Positions 19,057 through 29,376 of a stretch of 64,000 nucleotides of DNA are shown here, piece after piece. Made by a program: the position numbers and the translations under genes. The notes under the pieces are model-generated. The model had not been told where the DNA came from and did not search any database. It was given only the letters and a program-made list of their open reading frames with translations. The first letter of the stretch is position 1; every line of letters starts with the position of its first letter. Source of the DNA: Atopomonas hussainii. GTDB lineage: Bacteria; Pseudomonadota; Gammaproteobacteria; Pseudomonadales; Pseudomonadaceae. The stretch covers positions 62,001 to 126,000 of the forward strand of contig NZ_FOAS01000012.1 in NCBI RefSeq assembly GCF_900109735.1. The letters run 5' to 3'.

Positions 19057-20069
19057 GCTTTCTTACCCTCAGTCATATTGAGCAGGGCTACGCCCAGCAG
19101 CCGCTGTTTAACGACTTCAACTTAAGCATTGGTGAAGGCCAGTTGGTCAGCCTGCTCGGCCCCAGTGGCTGCGGTAAGTCAACCCTGCTGCGCTTAGTCG
19201 CCGGGCTCACGCCGCTACAAGGCGGGCGTATTCACTTGGCTGGGCGCGATATCAGCCACTGCGCGCCACGCGAGCGCGGCATCGGCATGGTTTTTCAGAG
19301 CTATGCGCTGTTTCCCAACCTCAGCGTGTTCGACAACGTGGCCTTCGCCTTAGTGCAGCAAAAGCAGCCCAAGGCGCAGATTCGCCAAGCGGTTGAAGCC
19401 ATGCTGGAGCAAGTCGAGTTGAGTGAGCTGGCCAACCGCCTGCCACGCCAGCTGTCCGGCGGCCAGTGTCAGCGCGTGGCCTTGGCCCGCGCCTTGGTGT
19501 GCAAGCCGCGTTTGTTGCTGCTCGATGAGCCACTGTCAGCGCTGGATGCACGCATTCGCCGGCATTTGCGCGAGCAAATCCGCCAGCTGCAGCAGGCTTA
19601 TGGCCTGACCACACTGTTCGTCACCCACGACCAAGAAGAAGCCCTAACCCTGTCAGATCACATCGTGCTGATGGAGTGCGGGCGCATCGTGCAGCAAGGC
19701 AACGCGGCCGAGGTGTATAGCGCGCCGGTGAATGAATTTGCCGCGCGTTTTATCGGCCACTACAACGTGCTCAGCGCCAGCGAAGCGCAGCAACTGAGCG
19801 GCCACGCGCAGACTCAAGCACTGGCGATTCGTCCCGAGGCACTGCTACTGAGCACGCAACCGCAAACCCTTACCGGGCACTGCGCGCCACAGCCGGTGCA
19901 AGTCGAGCGCCTGCAATTGCTCGGCAATGTGCTGCGCTACCAAGTGCGCTGCGGCGAGTTAAGCCTGACCTGCGACCGCCTCAACCAGCACCCGCAGCAA
20001 GTGTTTGCCGTGGGCCAACAGCTGTGGCTGAGCGTGCCGTTGGCCGCACTACGCCCACTGGCCGCGTAA
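19053..20069 (+). CDS. ABC importer ATPase
   Basis: 338 residues from the ATG at 19053 overlapping the permease stop (ATGA). It has Walker A GPSGCGKSTLLR, the Q-loop VFQSYALFPNLSV, signature LSGGQCQRVALARAL (Cys where Gln is usual), Walker B LLLLDEPLSALD and the H-loop FVTHDQEEALTL. A C-terminal TOBE-like extension (about residues 250-338) is typical of the polyamine/2-AEP/iron importer class. Its 3' end overlaps the convergent sseB-like gene by 21 bases. Confidence 0.92.
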   Translation: MSFLTLSHIEQGYAQQPLFNDFNLSIGEGQLVSLLGPSGCGKSTLLRLVAGLTPLQGGRIHLAGRDISHCAPRERGIGMVFQSYALFPNLSVFDNVAFALVQQKQPKAQIRQAVEAMLEQVELSELANRLPRQLSGGQCQRVALARALVCKPRLLLLDEPLSALDARIRRHLREQIRQLQQAYGLTTLFVTHDQEEALTLSDHIVLMECGRIVQQGNAAEVYSAPVNEFAARFIGHYNVLSASEAQQLSGHAQTQALAIRPEALLLSTQPQTLTGHCAPQPVQVERLQLLGNVLRYQVRCGELSLTCDRLNQHPQQVFAVGQQLWLSVPLAALRPLAA

Positions 20070-20834
20070 GCGCGCCCAGAGGCTTTTTGGCTTGCGGTAG
20101 AAGGGTTCAACCTCGCTATAAAAGTGCTGGCTGATGCCGCTGTTTTCGTTAGGGCTGACCAGCACTAAATCCACCGCCATGCCTTGCGGCGCGGTGTCGG
20201 TGGCCACGCTGCCGGCATCCTGCAGCACGCTTTGCGCATCGCCGCTGACCTCCAGCCCCACCAGTAAACTTTGCGCCGGTGTGCGGCTCGCGTCGTGCAT
20301 CAGGGCCAAAAAGGCCTGCTGCACGTTAGCGTGCTTGGCCAGCAAGGCGGTTAACGCGGCGACTAAGGCATCGGGGTAGTCTTTGGGCTGGCCGAGCAAG
20401 ACTTGGGTTGGCTCCTGCACCACATGCTTCTGAACGCTACAGCTGCTGCCGTGGGCGAGAATTTGCTCCACCTCGTGGGGGACAAACTCTTTGCCATAGG
20501 GCGAACGCGGATTGAGCACTAAGGTGGCACCACGGGTCATCTCGAACAGGGCACGGGCGTTAAAGCTGAGGTATTGCTCCTCGCGCTCAATCGACTGGGC
20601 GAGCACTTCTACCGAGGTAAAAAACGGCAGCACCGCCGTGCCATCGGGCTTTTGCCAATGCTGCAGACGCAGCTTATCGCCCGCCGCCACCTGACCGCCT
20701 AAGTGCTGCTCGCCATGGCCGATCACCAACACCTCGCTTTCCAGCAAGGCGCGGATAAACGCCGGGCGCTCGGCGGGCGCTTGCGCGGCTAAACGCAGCG
20801 CCTGTTCGAGGGCGTTCTCAGGCTCGGCAGACAT
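20049..20834 (-). CDS. SseB-family protein
   Basis: 261 residues with both SseB domains: the N-terminal one (residues about 5-125: LLESEVLVIGHGE, LPFFTSVEVLAQS, LSFNARALFEMTRGATLVLNPRSPYGKEF) and the C-terminal one (RTPAQSLLVGLEV, AVDLVLVSPNENSGISQHFYSEVEPFYRK). E. coli SseB affects serine sensitivity by an unclear mechanism; related proteins are linked to secretion systems. It is encoded alone, convergent with the ABC ATPase gene, with an unusual coding overlap of 21 bases at the 3' ends. No signal peptide is visible. Confidence 0.85.
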   Translation of the reverse strand: MSAEPENALEQALRLAAQAPAERPAFIRALLESEVLVIGHGEQHLGGQVAAGDKLRLQHWQKPDGTAVLPFFTSVEVLAQSIEREEQYLSFNARALFEMTRGATLVLNPRSPYGKEFVPHEVEQILAHGSSCSVQKHVVQEPTQVLLGQPKDYPDALVAALTALLAKHANVQQAFLALMHDASRTPAQSLLVGLEVSGDAQSVLQDAGSVATDTAPQGMAVDLVLVSPNENSGISQHFYSEVEPFYRKPKSLWARLRGQWA

Positions 20835-20970
20835 AGGCAGCTCCGGAAAAAATCAGCGCGGAGCATGCCAGTGGCTAAACGGCATTGCTGTGTGCCATGC
20901 CCCAGAACACCGCCAAGCAGCCATGACGTGTCAATTGTGTGAAGTGCTGCGTGGCTCGGCTTAGCTCGGC

Positions 20971-21840
20971 TTAGCGCATCAGCAGCGGCACATCGAACCA
21001 GCGCGCTAACCGTTCGGCATCGGCCACTAAGACATCCCGCTTGCCGTGATCCATCACATTCAGACGTTGGCCACTTTGCAGCACAAGGTTGAGTTCGTAG
21101 CTGTTATACGAGGGGGCTTCGCTATCCGTCACTAGTTCTGCCAGCACCTGCACGGCGCGAATTTCATGCAGCGGCGCTGCTTTGCCGCGTTCCTGTAAGG
21201 CATGCCGTTGCTGATCCGTCAGCCCTTCACGGCCTTGCCAATACCAGCCCACGCGCCGGTCAAAACACTTGCGTGGCGCCGCGAAGCGCACCAGCGCCCA
21301 GCTAATGCCGATAAACATCAGCCCCATCAGCAGCGGAATCAACGCCTTGGCGCCCTTATCCAGCTCGGCAAAGGCAATCCCCAAACCCAACGGGCCGCCA
21401 ATGGCACCGAATAAGCTGCACAGCAGCACAAAGCGCCAAGTAGGCGCGACAACCCAACCCTGCTCCGCGCACGCTGACAGTTGCTGGGTCTGAAAGTTGG
21501 CACCACCGCTGTTGAGCGGCGACCAGTCAACCTTGAGGCCTTTAACCCCCGATTGCGCCGCCGCATCGCGGACGGCTCCCGGCGCGGCAGCGGCGTCCGC
21601 CTGCGCTTGTAACCATGAACGGCGGTTGTGCCGCACACGCACACTGAGCAACCACACCTGCGCGAACACGCCGCCGATCAGCAACACCCAGCGCCCCGCA
21701 TGAATCGCCTCGGCGATGGGTTCTGGCAGTAGCGCAATCGGTGACACAGGCCAGAGGGCCAAAAAGCCCAACATCGCCAGCAGCCCAGCGATGAGGTTAA
21801 GCGTTTGGTAAGACAGCCCACGCTGTTCTTCAGCGGCCAT
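20971..21840 (-). CDS. Unrecognised inner-membrane protein
   Basis: 289 residues starting MAAEEQRGLSYQTLN at the ATG ending 21840, which has GGAGGGG two bases upstream; the longer frame upstream is overlap with control DNA. Two membrane segments near the N-terminus (about residues 13-62), a cytoplasmic or periplasmic loop rich in Ala and Trp, then two more segments (about 150-200) precede a soluble C-terminal domain of about 85 residues (FDRRVGWYWQGREGL, YNSYELNLVLQSGQRLNVMDHG). I do not recognise a family. It lies 25 bases downstream of lldR on the same strand and may be co-transcribed with it, but nothing links it to lactate. Confidence 0.75.
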   Translation of the reverse strand: MAAEEQRGLSYQTLNLIAGLLAMLGFLALWPVSPIALLPEPIAEAIHAGRWVLLIGGVFAQVWLLSVRVRHNRRSWLQAQADAAAAPGAVRDAAAQSGVKGLKVDWSPLNSGGANFQTQQLSACAEQGWVVAPTWRFVLLCSLFGAIGGPLGLGIAFAELDKGAKALIPLLMGLMFIGISWALVRFAAPRKCFDRRVGWYWQGREGLTDQQRHALQERGKAAPLHEIRAVQVLAELVTDSEAPSYNSYELNLVLQSGQRLNVMDHGKRDVLVADAERLARWFDVPLLMR

Positions 21841-21865
21841 AACCCCTCCGTAAAACGAATGGCAC

Positions 21866-22627
21866 TCAGGATTTGCTGAACGTGCCGCGCCGCGCCGCGC
21901 GGGCTTCGCGGTCGTGTTGTGCGCGAGCTTCGCCGAGCACTTCCTCGACAAAGCGAATGTGCTGCTCAGCGGCGGCTTTGGCCGCGTCGGCCTCACCGGC
22001 AAGAATCGCCGCAATGATCGCCGCATGCTGCGCGCGCAGCTGCTCGCGCGTGGCGGGGTCGCGCTGGTACAAGCCGCCGATGTTGGTCACCACATTGCGC
22101 TTTAGCAGGTCGAACAGACCTTTCATGGTGTGCAGGTAGATCAGGTTGTGGCTGGCCTCGGCAATCGCCAGATGAAAGTGCGCATCCGCGCCGCCTTCTT
22201 GCTGGCGCGAGTTGTTTTCGTAGCTGGCTTCCAACGCTTGGTGCGCCGCTTGTAAACGCTGGTGATCTTGTGCGCTAGCGCGGCGCGCCGCTTGGTAGGC
22301 ACAGGCGCCTTCCAGCACGGCACGAAACTCAAGCAAGTCGCGGTGCGCCGAGGGTTGGCTTTCCAGCAAAGCCAGCAGCGGATCAGTGACGCCGCGGCCC
22401 AACTCTTGGCTGACATAGTTGCCGCCGCCTTGGCGGCTGACCAATAAACCGCGCGCCACCAGTTTTTGCAGCGCCTCGCGCAGGCTGGGGCGCGACACGC
22501 CAAATTGCTCGGCCAACACGCGCTCAGCGGGCAGGCGTTCGCCAGCCTTAAAAGTGCCTTCGGCGATCAGGGTTTCCAGTTGCTGAACGATATCGTCCGA
22601 CAAACGGCGCGGTTGCAGCGAGGCCAT
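21866..22627 (-). CDS. lldR: LldR, FadR-type lactate-responsive repressor
   Basis: 253 residues from MASLQPRRLSDDIVQQLE (ATG ending 22627; AGGAC about seven bases upstream). The N-terminal GntR winged HTH is GERLPAERVLAEQFGVSRPSLREALQKLVARGLL; the C-terminal FCD domain has the metal/ligand helices (DLLEFRAVLEGACAYQAARRA, DAHFHLAIAEASHNLIYLHTMKGL, QLRAQHAAIIAAILAGEADAAK AAAEQHIRFVEE). In Pseudomonas, LldR represses lactate genes and is released by L- or D-lactate. It is divergent from lldP, with two palindromic operators between them. Confidence 0.93.
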   Translation of the reverse strand: MASLQPRRLSDDIVQQLETLIAEGTFKAGERLPAERVLAEQFGVSRPSLREALQKLVARGLLVSRQGGGNYVSQELGRGVTDPLLALLESQPSAHRDLLEFRAVLEGACAYQAARRASAQDHQRLQAAHQALEASYENNSRQQEGGADAHFHLAIAEASHNLIYLHTMKGLFDLLKRNVVTNIGGLYQRDPATREQLRAQHAAIIAAILAGEADAAKAAAEQHIRFVEEVLGEARAQHDREARAARRGTFSKS

Positions 22628-22729
22628 GCAGGTGTCCTTAAAAAACCAATAAAAAGCCCCGCGCCAGCGCTGTGGCAAGCGGGTTTGCTCGGCGAGCGTA
22701 CCCAGAGCCCCGTAGCAACTCAAGGCCAA

Positions 22730-22740
22730 TGGTCAGACCA
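22730..22740. promoter_or_regulatory. Putative LldR operator (distal)
   Basis: TGGTCAGACCA is a perfect palindrome with a 3-bp centre and fits the FadR-family half-site pattern TNGTNNNACNA. It lies upstream of the TTGACA box, 89 bp centre-to-centre from the second operator. Confidence 0.6.
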
Positions 22741-22770
22741 ATCCTGCGACTTAAGTCCAATAGTCATCAA

Positions 22771-22797
22771 TTGACACATTTTTCTCGCCCCCATAAG
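22771..22797 (+). promoter_or_regulatory. Candidate lldP promoter
   Basis: A perfect TTGACA (22771-22776) is followed after 15 bases by CATAAG (22792-22797). The spacing is short and the -10 is imperfect. The element lies between the two LldR operators, as in the E. coli lld promoter. Confidence 0.5.
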
Positions 22798-22815
22798 CTG
22801 ATCGGGCCCAAAGGG

Positions 22816-22832
22816 AATTGGTATTACCAATT
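22816..22832. promoter_or_regulatory. LldR operator (proximal)
   Basis: AATTGGTATTACCAATT is a perfect 17-bp palindrome identical to the FadR/PdhR/LldR-type consensus AATTGGTnnnACCAATT. It lies just downstream of the candidate promoter, where binding would block transcription. Confidence 0.82.
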
Positions 22833-22923
22833 TACCAAAAAACAAATCTAAACAACGAAGGGTCGATTGCGTGTCTTATGTCTTAAACATAAGCGCGACA
22901 ACCGATCCGTAATGGGAGCCGTC

Positions 22924-23009
22924 ATGAACTTAACCGCTTTGTTGCTGGCCGCCGTGTTGTGCGCCTGCACCTGTGCCCTCAGCGTTACCCACCACGCGGA
23001 GGATCGCGC

Positions 23010-23013
<4 letters not shown>
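22924..23013 (+). CDS. 29-residue hydrophobic peptide coupled to lldP
   Basis: A short frame starts at the ATG at 22924 with GGAG six bases upstream, and ends in TGA overlapping the lldP ATG (ATGA at 23010-23013). The peptide begins [20 protein letters not shown], a single hydrophobic helix with three cysteines in five positions, and has a short polar tail with a His pair (THHAEDRA). The lldP Shine-Dalgarno (GGAGG) lies inside it. It could be a small membrane protein or a leader whose translation opens the lldP start. I do not recognise a family; coding status rests on start signal, overlap and composition. Confidence 0.5.
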
Positions 23014-24704
<1,691 letters not shown>

Positions 24705-24733
24705 CGCGCAAGGCTTAACGCCTTATGCCATAA

Positions 24734-24762
24734 CCGACCTGCGCTGCTTGGGCGCAGGTCGG
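24734..24762 (+). other. Intercistronic hairpin between lldP and lldD
   Basis: A perfect 10-bp stem (CCGACCTGCG at 24734-24743 with CGCAGGTCGG at 24753-24762) has a nine-base loop and no T-run. It lies in the 80-base gap of the operon, so it more likely stabilises or processes the mRNA than terminates it. Confidence 0.55.
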
Positions 24763-24784
24763 CTGATTGATTGAGGACTTTGCC

Positions 24785-25930
24785 ATGATTATTTCTGCCG
24801 CCACCGACTACCGCGCCGCCGCCAAGCGCAAGCTGCCGCCGTTCTTATTTCACTACATCGACGGTGGTGCCTACGCCGAGCACACCTTAAAGCGCAACGT
24901 GGCGGACCTCGCCGATATCGCCCTGCGCCAGCGCGTGCTGAACAACATGGCCGAGTTGGACTTGTCCACCACGCTGTTTAACGAACAACTCAAGCTGCCG
25001 GTGGCGCTGTCGCCGGTCGGCTTAACCGGCATGTACGCCCGCCGTGGCGAAGTACAAGCCGCGCGCGCCGCCGATGCCGCGGGCGTGCCGTTTACCCTGT
25101 CTACCGTGTCGGTGTGCCCGATTGAAGAAGTCGCCCCGGCGATCAACCGGCCCATGTGGTTTCAGCTCTATGTGCTGAAAGACCGTGGCTTTATGCGCAA
25201 TGCGCTGGAGCGCGCCAAAGCCGCCGGCGTCACTACTTTAGTGTTTACCGTGGATATGCCGGTGCCCGGCGCACGCTACCGCGACGCGCACTCTGGCATG
25301 AGCGGCCCTTACGCGCCGCTGCGCCGTGTGCTGCAAGCCATGACTCATCCGCAGTGGGCGCTGGATGTCGGCGTGCTCGGCAAGCCGCACGATCTGGGCA
25401 ATATCTCCGCCTACCGTGGCTACCCTACGGGGCTGGCCGATTACATTGGCTGGCTGGGCGATAACTTCGACCCGTCGATCTCGTGGCAAGACTTGGAGTG
25501 GATTCGCGAGTTCTGGGACGGCCCTATGGTCATCAAGGGCATTCTCGACCCGCAAGACGCCCGCGATGCGGTGAGTTTCGGCGCCGACGGCATTGTGGTG
25601 TCCAACCACGGCGGCCGACAGCTCGACGGCGTGTTATCCAGCGCCCGCGCCCTGCCAGCGATTGCTAAGGCGGTCAAAGGCGAGCTGAAGATTCTCGTCG
25701 ACTCCGGCATTCGTACCGGGCTGGACGTGGTGCGCATGCTCGCCCTCGGCGCCGACTGCTGCATGCTCGGCCGCGCATTTGTTTATGCGCTGGCCGCCGA
25801 TGGCGAAACTGGGGTACGCAACCTGCTGAGCCTGATCGAAAAAGAAATGCGCGTGGCCATGGTGCTCACTGGCGCCAAATCGATCAGCGACATCACCGCC
25901 GATTTACTGGTGCGCCCGAGCCACCCCTAA
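24785..25930 (+). CDS. lldD: FMN-dependent L-lactate dehydrogenase (quinone-linked)
   Basis: 381 residues from [32 protein letters not shown], the typical LldD N-terminus; a GAGGA lies upstream. The FMN-dependent alpha-hydroxyacid dehydrogenase TIM barrel shows [16 protein letters not shown], the catalytic [10 protein letters not shown] (active-site His), [22 protein letters not shown] and [10 protein letters not shown]. It oxidises L-lactate to pyruvate at the inner membrane and passes electrons to quinone. It is the second enzyme-coding gene of the lldP-lldD-dld operon. Confidence 0.96.
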   Translation: MIISAATDYRAAAKRKLPPFLFHYIDGGAYAEHTLKRNVADLADIALRQRVLNNMAELDLSTTLFNEQLKLPVALSPVGLTGMYARRGEVQAARAADAAGVPFTLSTVSVCPIEEVAPAINRPMWFQLYVLKDRGFMRNALERAKAAGVTTLVFTVDMPVPGARYRDAHSGMSGPYAPLRRVLQAMTHPQWALDVGVLGKPHDLGNISAYRGYPTGLADYIGWLGDNFDPSISWQDLEWIREFWDGPMVIKGILDPQDARDAVSFGADGIVVSNHGGRQLDGVLSSARALPAIAKAVKGELKILVDSGIRTGLDVVRMLALGADCCMLGRAFVYALAADGETGVRNLLSLIEKEMRVAMVLTGAKSISDITADLLVRPSHP

Positions 25931-25949
25931 TAACAGAGCGTGCCCCCTG

Positions 25950-28787
25950 ATGAGCCTACCCACTGCTTTTCTCGACGCCATCGCCGAACTAATCCCCGAC
26001 AACCGGCGCTTTAGCGACCCGCTCTCGACCCTCGCCTTCGGCACCGACGCCAGCTTCTACCGGCTGATTCCGCAATTAGTGCTGCGCGTCGAAAGCGAGT
26101 GGGAAGTGCAAGAAACCCTGCGCCACGCGCACCAACACAGCGTGCCGGTGACCTTCCGCGCCGCGGGCACCAGTCTTTCCGGCCAAGCGATTACCGACTC
26201 GGTGCTCATCGTGCTGGGTGAGCATTGGCAAGGCCGCGAGATTCGCGATAACGGCGCACACATCCGCCTGCAACCGGGGGTGATCGGCGCCACCGCCAAT
26301 GCTGCGTTGGCACCGTTCGGGCGCAAAATTGGCCCTGACCCGGCGTCGATCAACGCCTGCAAAATCGGCGGCATCGCGGCCAATAACGCCAGCGGCATGT
26401 GCTGCGGCACCGCGCAAAACAGCTACCACACCTTAGCCGGCATGCGTCTGCTGCTGGCCGACGGCAGCATGCTGGACAGCGAAGATGCCGCCAGCGTGGC
26501 GCGCTTTCGGCAGTCGCATGCGGCACTGCTGGATGAGTTGGCTCGTTTGGCCGAGCAGACGCGCAACAACCCTGTGCTGGCAGAGAAAATCCGCCACAAG
26601 TACCGGCTGAAAAACACCACAGGCCTGTCGCTGAATGCCTTGGTGGATTTCACCGACCCGCTGGACATCCTCCTACACCTGATGATCGGCAGCGAGGGCA
26701 CGCTAGGCTTTATCAGCGCCATCACCTACCGCACCGTGGAAGAGCACGCGCACAAGGCCTCGACCTTGGTGGTGTTTGCCGATGCCGAGCAGTGCTGCCA
26801 AGCCGTCACCACACTTAAAACCAGCCCCGTCGCGGCTGTGGAGCTGATCGATCGTCGCGGCCTGCGCTCGGTAGAGAACAAACCGGGCCTGCCCGAGTTT
26901 GTGAAAACCCTGCCCGATGCCGCCTGCGCCTTATTAATAGAAAGCCGCGCCGCCGATGACGCCACGCTAAGCCAGCAGCTGGCGCAGATCGAAGCGGTAT
27001 TAAAGGGCTACACCCTGCTCGCCGAAGTGCCCTTCACCCGCGACCCTGCCGAGTTCGGCAAGCTGTGGGCGATCCGCAAGGGGCTGTTCCCTGCCGTGGG
27101 CGCGGTGCGCGACACCGGCAGCACGGTGATCATCGAGGACGTGACCTTCCCCATCGAGCAACTGGCTGCCGGCGTGCTGCGTCTGCAGGCCTTGTTCGAC
27201 AAGCACGGCTATAACGAGGCGCTGATCTTCGGCCACGCGCTGGAAGGTAATCTGCACTTTGTGTTCACCCAAGCCTTCGAAACGTCCGAGCAAATCGCCC
27301 GCTACCGCGCCTTTATGGATGACGTGGCGCAACTGGTGGCCGTGGAATTTGGCGGCGCACTAAAAGCCGAGCACGGCACTGGCCGCAACATGGCGCCGTT
27401 TGTTGAGCTGGAATGGGGCCACGATGCCTATCAGTTGATGTGGCAATTAAAGCGCCTGCTCGACCCGCAGAACATTCTTAACCCCGGGGTGATTCTTTCC
27501 GACAATCCCGAGCTGCATGTGCAAAACCTAAAGCCCATGCCCGCCGCCAACGCGCTGATCGACAAGTGCATCGAATGCGGCTTCTGCGAGCCGGTGTGCC
27601 CGTCACGCGGGCTAACGCTTACCCCGCGTCAGCGCATCGTGCTGTGGCGCGACATTCAAGCCAAACGCCGCGCCGGCCAAGACACTCAAGCGCTGGAAAA
27701 GGCCTATCAATACCAAGGCATTGACAGCTGCGCCGCCACCGGCCTGTGCGCGCAACGCTGCCCCGTGGGCATTAACACCGGCGATTTAGTGCGTGAACTG
27801 CGCGCCGAACAAACTCGCTCGCCACGCATTGCCCGCTGGCTGGGCGAACACTTTGCCGCCAGCCTAAAGGCCAGCCGTCTGGTACTGGCCGCTGCCGATG
27901 GTGCGCGTCGGGTGCTCGGCGCACCGCGTTTAGCAGCGCTATCGAACGGCGCCAGCAAAATCAGCGGCGAACGCTTACCGCGTTGGCATGCCGCCATGCC
28001 GCAGCCGGTGCGCCTTGCTGCGGCGCCAGCAATCCGCCAAATGGACAAGCCACGCGTGGTCTATCTGCCAGCCTGCGTATCCCGCGCCATGGGGCCAGCA
28101 GCCGCTGACACAGAGCAAACCAGCTTGTTCGATAAAACCGTCGCGCTGCTTAATAAAGGCGGCTATGCGGTGGTAATCCCCGAAGGGCTGGATAACCTCT
28201 GCTGCGGCCAGCCGTTTGCCTCTAAAGGCTATGCCGAGGAAGGCGCGCGCAAACTGACGGAGCTGCGTGATGCGCTGTTAAAAGCCAGTCGCGGCGGGCT
28301 GGACCCCATCTACTGCGACACCAGCCCGTGCACCCTGCGCTTAATCAAAGAAAGCCCCGACAGCCGCTTAGACATTTATGAGCCGGTGCGTTTTATCCGC
28401 CAGCATTTGGCCCCGCGCCTTACCTTTAGCCCACAAAGCACGCCAGTCGCCGTACATGTCACCTGCAGCACCCAGCACTTGGGCGAGGCCGAACACTTGA
28501 TTGCGCTGGCGAAACTTTGCGCCACTAAGGTGGTCATTCCAGAAGGCATTCATTGCTGCGGTTTTGCCGGCGATAAGGGCTTCACCACCCCCGAGCTAAA
28601 CCAACACGCGCTGCAACGTCTGCGTGGCGCCGTGCAGGAATGTGGCGAGGGCATATCCACCAGCCGCACATGCGAAATTGGTCTAAGCCAGCACGGCGGC
28701 ATCGATTATCACGGGCTAGTCTATTTAGTAGATCGCGTGACATCTCCGCGAACTGAAGAGCCAAGCCAACTTGAGGTCAGCGCGTAG
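25950..28787 (+). CDS. dld: FAD/Fe-S D-lactate dehydrogenase (Dld-II type)
   Basis: 945 residues. An N-terminal FAD-binding domain of the PCMH type (VTFRAAGTSLSGQAITDSVL, GRKIGPDPASINACKIGGIAANNASGM) and a glycolate-oxidase-type C-terminal cap (LIFGHALEGNLHFVFTQAF, KAEHGTGRNMAPFVELEWG, LDPQNILNPGVIL) are followed by two 4Fe-4S motifs (CIECGFCEPVCPSRGL; CAATGLCAQRCPVG) and CCG domains (LCCGQPFAS, CDTSPC, HCCGFAGDKG). This is the quinone-linked D-lactate dehydrogenase of Pseudomonas lactate operons. It starts 19 bases after lldD and ends at a strong terminator. Glycolate or other 2-hydroxyacids are possible minor substrates. Confidence 0.92.
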   Translation: MSLPTAFLDAIAELIPDNRRFSDPLSTLAFGTDASFYRLIPQLVLRVESEWEVQETLRHAHQHSVPVTFRAAGTSLSGQAITDSVLIVLGEHWQGREIRDNGAHIRLQPGVIGATANAALAPFGRKIGPDPASINACKIGGIAANNASGMCCGTAQNSYHTLAGMRLLLADGSMLDSEDAASVARFRQSHAALLDELARLAEQTRNNPVLAEKIRHKYRLKNTTGLSLNALVDFTDPLDILLHLMIGSEGTLGFISAITYRTVEEHAHKASTLVVFADAEQCCQAVTTLKTSPVAAVELIDRRGLRSVENKPGLPEFVKTLPDAACALLIESRAADDATLSQQLAQIEAVLKGYTLLAEVPFTRDPAEFGKLWAIRKGLFPAVGAVRDTGSTVIIEDVTFPIEQLAAGVLRLQALFDKHGYNEALIFGHALEGNLHFVFTQAFETSEQIARYRAFMDDVAQLVAVEFGGALKAEHGTGRNMAPFVELEWGHDAYQLMWQLKRLLDPQNILNPGVILSDNPELHVQNLKPMPAANALIDKCIECGFCEPVCPSRGLTLTPRQRIVLWRDIQAKRRAGQDTQALEKAYQYQGIDSCAATGLCAQRCPVGINTGDLVRELRAEQTRSPRIARWLGEHFAASLKASRLVLAAADGARRVLGAPRLAALSNGASKISGERLPRWHAAMPQPVRLAAAPAIRQMDKPRVVYLPACVSRAMGPAAADTEQTSLFDKTVALLNKGGYAVVIPEGLDNLCCGQPFASKGYAEEGARKLTELRDALLKASRGGLDPIYCDTSPCTLRLIKESPDSRLDIYEPVRFIRQHLAPRLTFSPQSTPVAVHVTCSTQHLGEAEHLIALAKLCATKVVIPEGIHCCGFAGDKGFTTPELNQHALQRLRGAVQECGEGISTSRTCEIGLSQHGGIDYHGLVYLVDRVTSPRTEEPSQLEVSA

Positions 28788-28842
28788 CGCCAGCACCGCA
28801 GTCTCACTACTGAATTGTTGAAGGTGTGTTCGACATGATCTA

Positions 28843-28868
28843 CCCCGCCCAGCGCGGGGCTTTTTTTG
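28843..28868 (+). terminator. Terminator of the lactate operon
   Basis: The GC stem CCCCGC (28843-28848) / GCGGGG (28854-28859) is followed by C and seven Ts, a classic intrinsic terminator 56 bases after the dld stop. Confidence 0.9.
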
Positions 28869-28903
28869 TCGGCGCGACGGCTGCGCAAAGCAGACGCGCA
28901 AAG

Positions 28904-28935
28904 AAAAAGGCCAGTCCGTGTGGACTGGCCTTTTC
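28904..28935 (-). terminator. Terminator of the tRNA operon
   Basis: The 11-bp stem 28907-28917 / 28922-28932 (AAGGCCAGTCC with GGACTGGCCTT) has a four-base loop. On the - strand it is followed by TTTC, just past the 3' end of tRNA-Lys. Confidence 0.88.
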
Positions 28936-28939
28936 TAGA

Positions 28940-29015
28940 TGGTGGGTCGTGTAGGATTCGAACCTACGACCAATTGGTTAAAAGCCAACTGCTCTACCGA
29001 CTGAGCTAACGACCC
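28940..29015 (-). tRNA. tRNA-Lys (anticodon TTT)
   Basis: 76 nucleotides including an encoded CCA (complement of TGG at 28940-28942). On the - strand it starts GGGTCGTTAGCTCAG. It has the D-loop TCGGTAGAGC, an anticodon loop CTTTTAA giving TTT, a T-loop GGTTCGAATCC and the closing ACGACCC acceptor. It is the last of three tRNAs read as Asn-Pro-Lys. Confidence 0.97.
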
Positions 29016-29020
29016 AAAAA

Positions 29021-29097
29021 TGGTCGGGGTAGGGGGATTCGAACTCCCGACATCCTGCTCCCAAAGCAGGCGCGCTACCAGACTGCGCTATACCCCG
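29021..29097 (-). tRNA. tRNA-Pro (anticodon TGG)
   Basis: 77 nucleotides including CCA (complement of TGG at 29021-29023). It starts CGGGGTATAGCGCAG, with anticodon stem-loop CCTGCTTTGGGAGCAGG (anticodon TGG) and T-arm GGAGTTCGAATCC; the acceptor pairs CGGGGTA with TACCCCG. Five bases separate it from tRNA-Lys. Confidence 0.97.
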
Positions 29098-29104
29098 GTT
29101 GAGA

Positions 29105-29180
29105 TGGCTCCGCGACCTGGACTCGAACCAGGGACCCAATGATTAACAGTCATTTGCTCTACCGACTGAGCTATCGCGGA
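29105..29180 (-). tRNA. tRNA-Asn (anticodon GTT)
   Basis: 76 nucleotides including CCA (complement of TGG at 29105-29107). It starts TCCGCGATAGCTCAG, with anticodon stem-loop ATGACTGTTAATCAT (anticodon GTT) and T-arm GGTTCGAGTCC; the acceptor pairs TCCGCGA with TCGCGGA. It is the first gene of the tRNA operon. Confidence 0.97.
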
Positions 29181-29239
29181 ACAACACTTCTCAAATCTCG
29201 CCAGAACCGGCGTTTGCCTGCGTGCTGTCGAGGCGCGCC

Positions 29240-29267
29240 ATTTTACGGAGCGACACCGCCCTGTCAA
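29240..29267 (-). promoter_or_regulatory. Sigma-70 promoter of the tRNA operon
   Basis: On the - strand, a perfect TTGACA (29267-29262), 16 bases, then TAAAAT (29245-29240) and the GC-rich discriminator GGCGCGCC (29239-29232). A GC discriminator is typical of stable-RNA promoters under stringent control. It lies about 60 bases before tRNA-Asn. Confidence 0.85.
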
Positions 29268-29376
29268 CCCCCTATAATCGATAAAAAAAGCCATTGGCAC
29301 ACATCGTTGCCGCTTGCTATATCAAAGACTTAAAGCATCGAATGCAAGACGACCAGGCATGGTCGAGGGAAAACGC

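Noticed and set aside
28940-29180. Integrated element at the tRNA cluster
   Set aside because: No integrase, no duplicated tRNA end and no change in composition on either side; flanking genes are ordinary.
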